Source of the DNA: Streptomyces flavidovirens DSM 40150
GTDB taxonomy: Bacteria; Actinomycetota; Actinomycetes; Streptomycetales; Streptomycetaceae
Direction: 5' to 3'
DNA: 64,000 nucleotides
NCBI RefSeq assembly: GCF_000429085.1
Contig: NZ_AUBE01000014.1
Location: 142,995 to 206,994, forward strand
The notes below the pieces were generated by a model, which saw nothing but the letters and a program-made list of their open reading frames with translations, did not search any database and was not told where the DNA came from. Numbering within the stretch: position 1 is the first letter of the stretch; every line of letters starts with the position of its first letter. Shown in pieces: positions 32,851 through 41,511 of this stretch. The translations under genes were made by a program, and so were the position numbers.

Positions 32851-34115
32851 CGCACCGCAGTACGGACGCGGGCGCCGTCATCACCGGCCTCGGCACGTTC
32901 ACCCCGCTCGGCCGCGGCGCCGCGGAGACCTTCGACGCGCTGTGCCACGGCAAGTCGGGGCTGCGCAGGCCGCCCACGGGCCATCCCCTCGACGGCAGCG
33001 TGGACGTCGCCGGCATCGCGCCGGACATCGAGGCCCGCGAGGTGCTGCCGCCGAGCGAGGGCCGGCTGGTCGACCGTTACGCCCTGATGGCCCTGGCCGC
33101 GGCGGACGACGCGCTGGCCGACGCCGGCCTCGTCGTCGGCCGCGACGTCGACCCGCACCGGGTCGCGGTGATCGTCTCCAGCGGCGCCGGCGGACTGTCG
33201 ACGTACGAGGAGCAGGCGCTGGCCAGGGCGCAGCGCGGCCCCACCGCGGTCAGCCCCTACCTGCTGCCCGGCATGCTGCCGAACATGGCAGCCGCCCGTA
33301 TCGCCATCAAGCACGGCATACGCGGCTGGAGTTCGGCGATCGCCACCGCGTGCGCCGCCGGCGCCCACGCCGTGGCGGAGGCCGCCCGGCTGATCCGGTA
33401 CGGCGAGGCCGACGTGGTGGTCTGCGGCGGTGCCGAGGCCCCGCTCAACCCGACGTCCGCCCTCGCGTTCGCGCACGCCAGAGCCCTGGCCCACGGCTGG
33501 GGGGACGACCCCGAGGCGGCCAGCCGGCCCTTCGACCGCCGCCGCAACGGCTTCGTCCTCGCCGAGGGCGCGGGCGTGCTCGTCGTCGAACGCGTGGGCC
33601 ACGCCGACGCGCGAGGCGCCGCGGGCTACGCCGATCTCCTCGGCTGGGGTGCCACAACGGACGCCTACCGGCCCACGGCGCCGCGCCCCGACGGCGACGG
33701 AGCCGCACACAGCATGCGCGGGGCGCTCGCGAAGTCCGGCCTCTCGCCCCAGGACGTCGGCTACATCAACGCGCACGGCACGGCGACGAAGCTCGGCGAC
33801 GTCGCCGAGACGAAGGCCGTCCGGGCCGTGTTCGGGGATCACGCGCCCGCCATCAGCAGCACCAAGTCGATGACCGGCCACCTCCTGGGCGGATCCGGCG
33901 CGGTGGAGGCGGCCATCAGCGCCCTGGCGATCTCCCGCGGCGTACTGCCGCCGACCCACAACCTCGACGAGGTGGATCCGGACTGCGAACTGGACCACGT
34001 GCGGGGCGAGGCCAGAGCGCAGCGGGTCGAGGCCGCGATCTCCAACTCGTTCGCCTTCGGCGGCCACAACGTCAGCCTGCTGCTCTCCACGGCCAGCAGC
34101 CGCAAGAAGCGTTAG
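32847..34115 (+). CDS. 3-oxoacyl-ACP synthase II (KAS II / FabF-like)
   Basis: Condensing enzyme of 422 residues. The Cys-His-His triad is Cys169 (IATACAAGAH), His310 (NAHGTATKLGD) and His345 (KSMTGHLLGGSG), with Lys340 beside it. Complete FabF-type fold with no chain-length factor next to it, so it is a fatty-acid-type ketosynthase rather than an aromatic polyketide pair. It probably elongates an acyl or aminoacyl chain on a local ACP. Coupled to the preceding ligase by ATGA; the stop is 13 bases before the hydroxymandelate synthase. Confidence 0.9.
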   Translation: MTHRSTDAGAVITGLGTFTPLGRGAAETFDALCHGKSGLRRPPTGHPLDGSVDVAGIAPDIEAREVLPPSEGRLVDRYALMALAAADDALADAGLVVGRDVDPHRVAVIVSSGAGGLSTYEEQALARAQRGPTAVSPYLLPGMLPNMAAARIAIKHGIRGWSSAIATACAAGAHAVAEAARLIRYGEADVVVCGGAEAPLNPTSALAFAHARALAHGWGDDPEAASRPFDRRRNGFVLAEGAGVLVVERVGHADARGAAGYADLLGWGATTDAYRPTAPRPDGDGAAHSMRGALAKSGLSPQDVGYINAHGTATKLGDVAETKAVRAVFGDHAPAISSTKSMTGHLLGGSGAVEAAISALAISRGVLPPTHNLDEVDPDCELDHVRGEARAQRVEAAISNSFAFGGHNVSLLLSTASSRKKR

Positions 34116-34128
34116 AAGAAAGGGAATC

Positions 34129-35193
34129 GTGAACATCGGAGCTGTAGACCACATCGAGTTCTACGTCGGTGACGCCCAGCAGTCGGCGTTCTTCCTGTGC
34201 ACCGCGTTCGGATTCCGCGTGTGCGGCCAGGCGGGCCCCGAGACGGGCCGGGCCGACCGGCGCTCGCTGCTGCTGCGCCAGGGCGGCATCGACATCGTGC
34301 TCACGTCCGCGCTGACCCCCGAGCACCCCGCGGCCGCGTACGTGGCCCAGCACGGTGACGGCGTGGCCAACATCGCCTTCGAAGTCACCGACGCTGCGAA
34401 GGCGTTCGCCCTCGCCGTCGAGCGCGGCGCCACCGCGGTCGAGGAGCCGCGGACGCACGCCAAGGACAGCACCGAGGTGGTCACCGCCTCCGTGCTCGGC
34501 TTCGGCGACGTCGCCCACCGGTTCGTGCAGCGCACCGGAGACCGGGCCGAGTTCCTGCCCGGCGTGATGGACATCTTCGCCGAGGACCCCGACGAGGGCG
34601 AACACCTGCTGAGCACGGTGGACCACGCGGCGATATGCCTGCCCGCGGGCCAGTTGCAACCCACCGTCGCCTTCTACGAGAAGGTCTTCGGCTTCAGCCA
34701 GATCTTCGAGGAGTTCATCGAGGTCGGTGAGCAGGCCATGGACTCCAAGGTGGTGCAGAGCCCCTCGGGGAAGGTCACCTTCACCCTCATCGAGCCGGTG
34801 ACCGACCGGGAGCCCGGCCAGATCGACGGCTTCCTGGCACGCCACAACGGCGCCGGCGTACAGCACCTGGCCCTGCTCGCCGACGACATCGTCGCCGCCG
34901 TGCCGGCGCTCGAGGCCCGCGGTGTGAAGTTCCTGGAGACGCCCGACGCCTACTACGACGAGCTGGAGGAGCGCCTCGGCCGCCCGGACCTGAAGATCGA
35001 GGACCTGAGACGCACGAATGTCCTGGTCGACCAGGACCACTGGGGCCAGGTCTTCCAGATCTTCACGCAGTCCCCGCACGTCCGGAAGACCTTCTTCTGG
35101 GAGGTCATCGACCGCCACGGCGCCCGAACCTTCGGCAGCGGCAACATCAAGGCCCTCTACGAGGCGGTGGCCCGCGAGAAGGCGACTGCCTGA
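34129..35193 (+). CDS. hmaS: 4-hydroxymandelate synthase (HPPD-family non-haem iron dioxygenase)
   Basis: Enzyme of 354 residues with two vicinal-oxygen-chelate domains, converting 4-hydroxyphenylpyruvate to 4-hydroxymandelate. Iron ligands are His166 (TVDHAAIC), His246 (GVQHLALL) and Glu325 (FFWEVIDRH). Sequence alone does not cleanly separate it from 4-hydroxyphenylpyruvate dioxygenase of tyrosine degradation; the assignment relies on hydroxymandelate oxidase, HpgT and prephenate dehydrogenase genes in the same cluster. Start GTG at 34129 with AAAGGGAA upstream. Confidence 0.86.
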   Translation: MNIGAVDHIEFYVGDAQQSAFFLCTAFGFRVCGQAGPETGRADRRSLLLRQGGIDIVLTSALTPEHPAAAYVAQHGDGVANIAFEVTDAAKAFALAVERGATAVEEPRTHAKDSTEVVTASVLGFGDVAHRFVQRTGDRAEFLPGVMDIFAEDPDEGEHLLSTVDHAAICLPAGQLQPTVAFYEKVFGFSQIFEEFIEVGEQAMDSKVVQSPSGKVTFTLIEPVTDREPGQIDGFLARHNGAGVQHLALLADDIVAAVPALEARGVKFLETPDAYYDELEERLGRPDLKIEDLRRTNVLVDQDHWGQVFQIFTQSPHVRKTFFWEVIDRHGARTFGSGNIKALYEAVAREKATA

Positions 35194-35308
35194 CCGCTGC
35201 CGGCGCGCCCGGCCGTGTGCCCGGGGCCACACCGGGCGTGGTCTGCCGCGTGCCGCGCCGCCACCACCACTCCCACACGATTCGCATCCCTCGCACCGAA
35301 GGAAGACC

Positions 35309-36226
35309 GTGACTGTTCAGGACGCCACCCCGTTCACCCTGACCGAGGAGGAGCGGGAGTTGCTCCCCTCCGACGAAGACGTCACCTTCTACGCCGAGCA
35401 CGGCTGGTACCTCTCGAAGAAGCTCTTCACCGATGAGGAGGTGGACCTCCTCGAGTCGGCCAGCGAACGCTTTTACGCCGGCCACCGTGACCGCACGCTG
35501 CCGGTGCGCCCGCCCAAGCTCGCGTACTGGGAGCCGGAGCACGGCGATGTGCAGCGGCACAACGACTACATCCACTACGAGGACGACACGATCGGCCGCA
35601 TCCTGCGCAAGCCGCTGCTCGGCGCCGTGGCCGCGCGGCTCGCCGAGGCCGAGGAGATCAGGGTGTTCCAGTCCACTCTGATCCTCAAGCCCCCGGTCGC
35701 GGAGGAGCAGTCGAACATCGTGCCCTGGCACTTCGACCGCCACTACTGGTCCACGTCCACCTCCGAGCGGATGCTGACCGCGTTCATCCCCTTCCACGAC
35801 TGCGGTGAGGAGATGGGCACGATCACGATGGTGGACGGCAGCCACCGCTGGAAGGAGACCGCGGACAACGACGCGACCTCGCTGCACTTCGCTGAGCGGG
35901 ACCGCAATGAACTCGACACCATGCTGGAGGAGAACGCGCGCTACAACGGTGTCGAGGTGCGCAAGATCCCCGTGCACATCCCGAAGGGCCACGTCAACTT
36001 CCACCACTGCCGGACCTACCACGGCAGCGGGGCGAACGTCAGCGACCGTCCGCGCCGCGCCATCTCCTTCCACCTGCAGGACGGCGACAACCGGTACCGC
36101 GACTTCCGCCGTTCGGACGGCACTCCGGTCACGTACAACCACGATGTGCTGGTGCGCAGGACCGCCGGGGGCACGCCGGACTACAGCGACCCCGAGTACC
36201 TGCCGGTGCTGTGGAGCAGCCGCTGA
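35309..36226 (+). CDS. phytanoyl-CoA dioxygenase family (Fe(II)/2-oxoglutarate) oxygenase
   Basis: Non-haem iron oxygenase of 305 residues. The HXD...H triad is His141 and Asp143 (PWHFDRHYW) with His238 (CRTYHGSG), and Arg in RPRRAISFHL binds 2-oxoglutarate. The family hydroxylates, halogenates, desaturates or cyclises; Asp rather than Gly/Ala at 143 argues against a halogenase. Substrate unknown; its place directly after the hydroxymandelate synthase suggests a tailoring step on the Hpg-derived part. Start GTG at 35309 with GAAGGAAG upstream. Its stop shares a base with the next start (TGATG). Confidence 0.87.
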   Translation: MTVQDATPFTLTEEERELLPSDEDVTFYAEHGWYLSKKLFTDEEVDLLESASERFYAGHRDRTLPVRPPKLAYWEPEHGDVQRHNDYIHYEDDTIGRILRKPLLGAVAARLAEAEEIRVFQSTLILKPPVAEEQSNIVPWHFDRHYWSTSTSERMLTAFIPFHDCGEEMGTITMVDGSHRWKETADNDATSLHFAERDRNELDTMLEENARYNGVEVRKIPVHIPKGHVNFHHCRTYHGSGANVSDRPRRAISFHLQDGDNRYRDFRRSDGTPVTYNHDVLVRRTAGGTPDYSDPEYLPVLWSSR

Positions 36227-37110
36227 TGCGCAGTGCCGCAGTGGTCGGAACCGGCCTGATCGGTACTTCGATCGCCCTGGCCCTGCGGGGCCGGGGCGTG
36301 GCCACCTATCTCCTCGACCAGGACCCGGAGGCGGCCCACACCGCGGCCGACCTCGGTGCCGGCGTGGTGGCCGTCCCGCGTGCGCCGGTGGACCTGGCGA
36401 TCCTCGCGGTACCCCCGCAGCACGTGGCGTCAGCCCTGCGCGAGCACCAGCTACGTGACCTGGCACACGACTTCACCGATGTGGCAAGCGTCAAGGCCCG
36501 GCCGCAGGAGGAGGCGGCCGCGCTGGGCTGTGACCTGAGCCGCTATGTGGGCGGGCACCCCATGGCGGGGCGGGAGCAGGCGGGCCCGCTCGCGGCACAG
36601 GGTGACCTCTTCCAGGACAGGCCCTGGGTGCTCACGCCGACTGCGGGCGCCCGCCGGCAGACCGTCGACCGGGTGACGGAACTCGCCGAACTCTGCGGTG
36701 CCCGCCCGGTCGTGATGAGACATGACCAGCACGATCGGGCGGTGGCCCTCATCTCGCACACCCCGCACCTGGTGGCGAGCCTGCTGGCCGCCCGTCTGCT
36801 GCACGGCGACGACTCCCAACTCGAGCTCGCCGGGCAGGGTTTGCGCGACGCGACACGGATCGCGGCGGGGGATGCCGAGCTGTGGACCGACATCCTCGGC
36901 TCCAACGCGACGGCCGTCGCCGATGTGCTCACGGAGTTCGCCCTGGATCTGCGCGTGGTCGTGGACGCCCTGCGCGACCTGGGCACGGGCGCACCGGAGC
37001 GGCACCGCGCCGGCAGGGCGCACCTCACCACGGCCTTGGTCCGCGGTGTGCAGGGACGGGGCCGGATCCCGGGCGGGCTGCGGCTGAGCGGTGTGTCCGC
37101 CGGCAATTGA
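36226..37110 (+). CDS. prephenate dehydrogenase
   Basis: NAD-dependent enzyme of 294 residues that converts prephenate to 4-hydroxyphenylpyruvate, feeding the hydroxymandelate synthase. The Rossmann motif GTGLIGTS is at 8-15; GGHPMAGRE near 115 and ALISHTPHLVASLLA are family landmarks. Shorter than housekeeping TyrA with an ACT domain, which fits a pathway-dedicated copy as seen in glycopeptide clusters. It overlaps the dioxygenase stop (TGATG). The Hpg route from chorismate is thereby boosted locally. Confidence 0.88.
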   Translation: MRSAAVVGTGLIGTSIALALRGRGVATYLLDQDPEAAHTAADLGAGVVAVPRAPVDLAILAVPPQHVASALREHQLRDLAHDFTDVASVKARPQEEAAALGCDLSRYVGGHPMAGREQAGPLAAQGDLFQDRPWVLTPTAGARRQTVDRVTELAELCGARPVVMRHDQHDRAVALISHTPHLVASLLAARLLHGDDSQLELAGQGLRDATRIAAGDAELWTDILGSNATAVADVLTEFALDLRVVVDALRDLGTGAPERHRAGRAHLTTALVRGVQGRGRIPGGLRLSGVSAGN

Positions 37111-37177
37111 GGTTCGGCCACCCGCAGTCAAGCGGGGTGGGCCTACAACGACTTGCGATGCAGTGGAGAGACTGACT

Positions 37178-39151
37178 ATGACCAGCCGAGGGCTCGACGT
37201 CTGCCTCATCGGTGCCGGGCCCCGAGGGCTCTCGGTCCTTGAACGGCTGTGTGCGAACGCCGGGCCGGCGCCGCAGAACGTGCCGATCACTGTGCATGTG
37301 GTCGACCCGTATCCGCCCGGGGCCGGGCAGGTGTGGCGTACCGACCAGTCCGAACACCTGCTGATGAACACGGTGGCGTCCCAGGTCACGATGTTCACCG
37401 ACGAAAGCGTCGAGGTCGAAGGGGTGCTCGCTCCGGGGCCGAGCCTGTACGAATGGGCGCGCTTCCTCACCCTCACCGGCCCCATGGACGACCGGCAGTA
37501 CGACGAGCAGGTCCTGGCCGAGGCGCGTGCGCTCGGCCCCGACTCCTATCCGTCCCGCGCCTTCTACGGTCACTATCTGGAGTGGGTCTTCCAGCGGGTC
37601 ACGAGGACGGCACCGACCCGGCTGACCACCGTCGTGCACCGCGCCCGCGCGGTGGCGCTCCAGGACGAACCGGGCCGCGGTGCGGAGCCGTGCGGCACGC
37701 AGAGTGTGCTCCTGGACAACGGCACGCTCATCGGCGGCCTCCACGCGGTCGTCCTGGCACAGGGGCATCTGCCCGTACGCCGCTCCCGCCGCCAGGACGA
37801 ACTCGGCGGCTTCGCCCGCCTCAACGGCATCGGCTATGTGATGCCCGCCAACCCCGCGGACGTGGACCTGTCGCCGGTGCGGCCGGGTGAGACCGTCGCG
37901 CTGCTCGGGCTCGGCCTGAACTTCTTCGACTACATGGCGCTGCTGACGCTCGGCCGTGGCGGTCGCTTCGCCCGGCGTTCGGGCCGGCTCGTCTATCTGC
38001 CGTCGGGCCGCGAGCCCCGCCTCGTCGCGGGCTCCCGCAGGGGGCTCCCTTTCCACTCACGGGGTGAGAACCAGAAGGGTGCCCACGGCCGCCATGCGCC
38101 GGCCGTGCTGACCGCCGAGGTGATCCGGGAACTGCGGGAGCAGTCCCGGCGGCACGACGGGATCGACTTCCACGCCACGCTGTGGCCGCTGGTTTCCAAA
38201 GAGGTCGAGACCGTCTACTACACCGCGCTGCTCACCGCCGAGGGCCGGGCCGGCGACGCGGAGCGGCTGCGGGTCCGCTACCTCGCTGCCAAGCCCGGCA
38301 GCGGCCAGGAGCAGGACGTCCTCACGGAGTTCGGCATCGCCCCACGGGACCACTGGGACTGGGACCGTATCGCCCGCCCGCACGCGGACCGGGACTTCTC
38401 CTCGCCGCAGGACTTTCAGGACTGGTTGCTCGGCCACCTGCGCGAGGATCTGCGGGCGGCGCGCGACGGCAACGTGGAGGGGCCGCTCAAGGCGGCCCTC
38501 GATGTGCTGCGTGATCTGCGCAACGAGCTCCGGCTGGTCGTCGATCACGGGGGTCTCACGGGGAGTTCGCACCGGCAGCACCTGGACGGCTGGTACACAC
38601 CGCTCAACGCGTTCCTCTCCATCGGCCCGCCCGCCCGGCGGATCGAGGAGGCGATCGCCCTGATCGAAGCCGGCGTGCTGCGGGTGCTCGGGCCCGATGT
38701 CCGGTCCGGCACGGACCAGGAAGCCCGCGCGTTCACGATGGAGTCCGCCTCGGTTCCGGGCTCGCTGACCCAGGCCACCACGCTGATCGAGGCACGCCTG
38801 CCGGAGATCGATCTGCGGGTGACCGCCGACCCGCTGCTGCTCCAGCTCCTCGACACCGGGCAGTGCCGGACGTACGAGATCACGGATCCCGACGGTTCGG
38901 TGTACGAGACGGGCGGACTCGCCGTCACCGATGCGCCGTTCCACCTGATCGACGCCGACGGCCGTCCGCACCCGCGACGCTTCGCCTTCGGCGTCCCCAC
39001 CGAATCCGTGCACTGGGCGACGGCAGCAGGCATACGCCCCGGAGTGAACTCTGTGACGCTGCAGGACTCCGACGCCATCGCGCACGCCGTACTCGGCCTT
39101 GTCCAGGGTTTTCGCCCGGACAGCGAAATGATCGGAGAGCTGACCAGGTGA
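37178..39151 (+). CDS. FAD/NAD(P)-binding monooxygenase, CreE-like (aspartate to nitrosuccinate)
   Basis: Large flavoprotein of 657 residues. FAD motif LIGAGPRGLSVLERL at residues 10-24 and the second nucleotide-binding region VALLGLGLNFFDYMALL near 245; WRTDQSEHLLMNTVASQV is a strongly conserved stretch in this FAD-NAD(P)-binding group. Length, motifs and its GTGA-coupled neighbour, a fumarase-superfamily lyase, match the cremeomycin CreE/CreD pair. CreE oxidises L-aspartate in three steps to nitrosuccinate. By family logic this provides nitrite for N-N or diazo formation. The pair, not the single protein, is what makes the call convincing. Start ATG at 37178 with GTGGAGAG upstream. Confidence 0.82.
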   Translation: MTSRGLDVCLIGAGPRGLSVLERLCANAGPAPQNVPITVHVVDPYPPGAGQVWRTDQSEHLLMNTVASQVTMFTDESVEVEGVLAPGPSLYEWARFLTLTGPMDDRQYDEQVLAEARALGPDSYPSRAFYGHYLEWVFQRVTRTAPTRLTTVVHRARAVALQDEPGRGAEPCGTQSVLLDNGTLIGGLHAVVLAQGHLPVRRSRRQDELGGFARLNGIGYVMPANPADVDLSPVRPGETVALLGLGLNFFDYMALLTLGRGGRFARRSGRLVYLPSGREPRLVAGSRRGLPFHSRGENQKGAHGRHAPAVLTAEVIRELREQSRRHDGIDFHATLWPLVSKEVETVYYTALLTAEGRAGDAERLRVRYLAAKPGSGQEQDVLTEFGIAPRDHWDWDRIARPHADRDFSSPQDFQDWLLGHLREDLRAARDGNVEGPLKAALDVLRDLRNELRLVVDHGGLTGSSHRQHLDGWYTPLNAFLSIGPPARRIEEAIALIEAGVLRVLGPDVRSGTDQEARAFTMESASVPGSLTQATTLIEARLPEIDLRVTADPLLLQLLDTGQCRTYEITDPDGSVYETGGLAVTDAPFHLIDADGRPHPRRFAFGVPTESVHWATAAGIRPGVNSVTLQDSDAIAHAVLGLVQGFRPDSEMIGELTR

Positions 39152-40599
39152 GCGCCAATGTGCCCCCCTCACTCCTGCCGGATGCCATCGACGCCGGACT
39201 GCTCAGCCCGGTGCGAGCCGGAACTCCCGCGGAGGCCGCCACGTCCGACGGCGCCTGGCTGCAGGCGCTGCTCGACGCGGAAGCCGCGCTGGTACGCGCC
39301 CAGGCGAGTCTCGGCAACGTACCGGCCGAGGCCGCCGAGGCGATCACCGCGCTGGCCCGCGCCGACTTGCTGGATCTGCGCGAGCTCGCCGTGCTCAGCC
39401 GGGGAGCGGCCAATCCGGTGGTGGCCCTGGTCCAGGCGTTCACCGCTCTGGTGGCTGACAAGGCCCCGTACGCCGCCGACTACGTGCATCGCGGCTCGAC
39501 CAGCCAGGACATCTTCGACACCGCGCTGATGCTCGTGGCCGGCCGGACCCTGGACATCCTGGTGGCGGATCTGGAGGGGATCGCCGAGTCCCTGCGTGCG
39601 CTGGCCGGCGAGCACACGCGGACGCTCATGGCCGGGCGCACGCTGGCACTGCACGCGGTGCCCACGACGTTCGGTCTCAAGGCGGCCGGCTGGCTGGCGG
39701 CGGTGTGCGACGCCGCTGACCGGCTGCGCGAGCTGCGGGCCGAACGGCTGGTCGTCCAACTGGGCGGCGCGGCCGGTACGCTGGCCGGTTACGTCGAGTA
39801 CGAAAGGCTGCACCGCGGCGCGCGGCAGGAGACCGTGGCCGAGGGCTATGCGGCGCGGCTGACCGCGCGGTTCGCTGCGGAGGCGGGTCTGTGTGCACCT
39901 GTGCTGCCCTGGCACAGTCATCGTGCTCCCATTGCCGCACTGGCCGCTGAACTCGCCCTGGCGACCGGTGTGCTGGGGAAGATCGCTGTGGATGTGCAGT
40001 CGCTGGCGCGGACCGAGACGTCCGAGGTGGCGGAGCCGGCCGCGGCGGGCCGTGGTGTCTCCTCGGCGATGCCGCAGAAGCGGAACCCCGCTCTGGCCAC
40101 GCTGATCCGTTCGGCGGCCTTGCAAGTTCCCGCGTACGCGGGCGTGCTGACGCACACGATGCTGTCCGAGGACGAGCGTTCGGCCGGCGCTTGGCACGCC
40201 GAATGGCAGCCGCTGCGCGAGTGTCTGCGACTGGCCGGAGGGGCTGCGCACACCGCACGCGAGCTGGTCGCCGGTCTGGAGGTGTCGCCGGAGCGCATGC
40301 GGGCGAATCTGGACCTGACCGGTGGCCTGATCGTCTCGGAGCGGCTGGCGGCCGTGCTGGCGCCCGCGCTCGGCAAGGCCGCCGCGAAGGCCGTCATGAG
40401 CCGGGCATCGCTCGTGGCGGCCGCCTCGGGCCTGTCCCTCGCGGAGATCCTTTCACGGGACGACGCGATCACCGACCGGTTCGATGCGCAGGATCTTCAG
40501 CGGCTGCTCGACCCCGCCGGGTACACGGGTGCCGCCGGGGAGCTGACGGAGCAGGCGCTGCGGCGGTACGCGGGCCGGCGCCGTGAGGCCGGCGCATGA
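39148..40599 (+). CDS. nitrosuccinate lyase, CreD-like (fumarase/aspartase superfamily)
   Basis: Lyase of 483 residues related to adenylosuccinate lyase and carboxymuconate cycloisomerase. The superfamily signature SSAMPQKRNP is at 305-314 and HRGSTSQD at 114-121; HSHRAPIAAL lies between. CreD-type enzymes eliminate nitrous acid from nitrosuccinate, leaving fumarate. GTG start overlaps the CreE-like stop (39148-39151) and its stop overlaps the next start. A purine or muconate role is unlikely in this setting. Assignment rests on the coupled pair. Confidence 0.82.
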   Translation: MSANVPPSLLPDAIDAGLLSPVRAGTPAEAATSDGAWLQALLDAEAALVRAQASLGNVPAEAAEAITALARADLLDLRELAVLSRGAANPVVALVQAFTALVADKAPYAADYVHRGSTSQDIFDTALMLVAGRTLDILVADLEGIAESLRALAGEHTRTLMAGRTLALHAVPTTFGLKAAGWLAAVCDAADRLRELRAERLVVQLGGAAGTLAGYVEYERLHRGARQETVAEGYAARLTARFAAEAGLCAPVLPWHSHRAPIAALAAELALATGVLGKIAVDVQSLARTETSEVAEPAAAGRGVSSAMPQKRNPALATLIRSAALQVPAYAGVLTHTMLSEDERSAGAWHAEWQPLRECLRLAGGAAHTARELVAGLEVSPERMRANLDLTGGLIVSERLAAVLAPALGKAAAKAVMSRASLVAAASGLSLAEILSRDDAITDRFDAQDLQRLLDPAGYTGAAGELTEQALRRYAGRRREAGA

Positions 40600-41447
40600 G
40601 CCGCGGAGCGCCGCTGGCGGGTGCCGTTCTGAACGCGCTGTCAAGACCGGCACCCGGCCTCGCGGGCAGAGCCGCCTTCGTTCTGTTCTGTCATCCGCTC
40701 CGGCGTGGCAAGGTCCTGCCCCGTGAGCGGGCCGTCCACGAGCGGGCCGTCACCGAGGAGCTGACCGTCAACGGCAAGCGGGTGCGGGTCTACCGCTGGG
40801 GCACCGGCGAGCGTCCCGTCCTGATGCTGCACGGCTGGCAGTCAAGGGCCTCGCGGTACGCCGCCTTCGTGCCGCGCCTGCAAACGCTGGGGCTGACCCC
40901 GGTCTCCTTCGACGCTCCGGGGCATGGGGGCTCGGCGGGCCGCAGTACGACGATCCTCGAATACCGCGAGATCATCCGCCAACTCCAGGACAGGTACGGC
41001 GCGTTCCACTCGATGATCGCCCACTCGCTCGGCGCCACCAGTGCGCTCCTCGCGCTGCGCGGCGGAATCAAGGCGGGACGCCTGGTCACGGTCGCGGCGG
41101 TGAAGGATTTCGACCACCTCCCGGACGAGTTCGTACGGATTCTGCGGCTCCGGCCCGGCTTGCGGCGGGACCTGCGCGACCGGATCGAGCACCAGTTGTT
41201 CGCGGAGGTCTCCCACCCATGGGAGCTCTTCGACGCCACCCGCGGGCCCACCGGGATCGACGTGCCGATGCGGATCATCCACGACAAGGACGACGACATG
41301 GTGCCGGTCGAGCAGGCGTACGCGCTGAAGGCGGCGTACGGCGACCGGGCGGAGCTGGTCGTCACAGCGGGGCTCGGGCACCGCAAGGTGCTCGGCGAAG
41401 CGGCGGTCATCGATTCGGCGGTGGACTTCATCGCGCCTTCTAAATGA
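40596..41447 (+). CDS. alpha/beta hydrolase, cluster paralogue 1
   Basis: Hydrolase of 283 residues. Nucleophile Ser144 is in IAHSLGATSALLAL; the oxyanion loop is LMLHGWQSRASRY; SFDAPGHGGSAG, the acid region IIHDKDDDMVP and His in GLGHRKVLGEA complete it. It is one of three paralogues in the window (others at 53902 and 56392), all sharing VNGK...YRWG.GERPVL. Overlaps the lyase stop by 4 bases. Function unknown; it may release acyl groups from carriers or modify the product. An operator-like site starts directly after its stop. Confidence 0.86.
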   Translation: MSRGAPLAGAVLNALSRPAPGLAGRAAFVLFCHPLRRGKVLPRERAVHERAVTEELTVNGKRVRVYRWGTGERPVLMLHGWQSRASRYAAFVPRLQTLGLTPVSFDAPGHGGSAGRSTTILEYREIIRQLQDRYGAFHSMIAHSLGATSALLALRGGIKAGRLVTVAAVKDFDHLPDEFVRILRLRPGLRRDLRDRIEHQLFAEVSHPWELFDATRGPTGIDVPMRIIHDKDDDMVPVEQAYALKAAYGDRAELVVTAGLGHRKVLGEAAVIDSAVDFIAPSK

Positions 41448-41466
41448 ACGAACGATCGTTTAGTTT
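41448..41466. promoter_or_regulatory. TetR-type operator, site C
   Basis: ACGAACGATCGTTTAGTTT, immediately after the hydrolase stop and 45 bases before the exporter start. Core matches site A (ACGACCGTACGTTTAGTT) at most positions. It would place the exporter under the cluster repressors. Confidence 0.65.
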
Positions 41467-41511
41467 ATCTTCGGGTCCCACGACGTGGATCCGATGACGA
41501 AGGGACCACGC

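Noticed and set aside
34129..35193. 4-hydroxyphenylpyruvate dioxygenase of tyrosine catabolism
   Set aside because: Fold and iron ligands fit, but the hydroxymandelate oxidase, HpgT-like and prephenate dehydrogenase genes make hydroxymandelate synthase far more likely.
39148..40599. Adenylosuccinate lyase or carboxymuconate cycloisomerase
   Set aside because: Superfamily signature fits, but coupling to the CreE-like monooxygenase and absence of purine or aromatic-degradation genes favour nitrosuccinate lyase.
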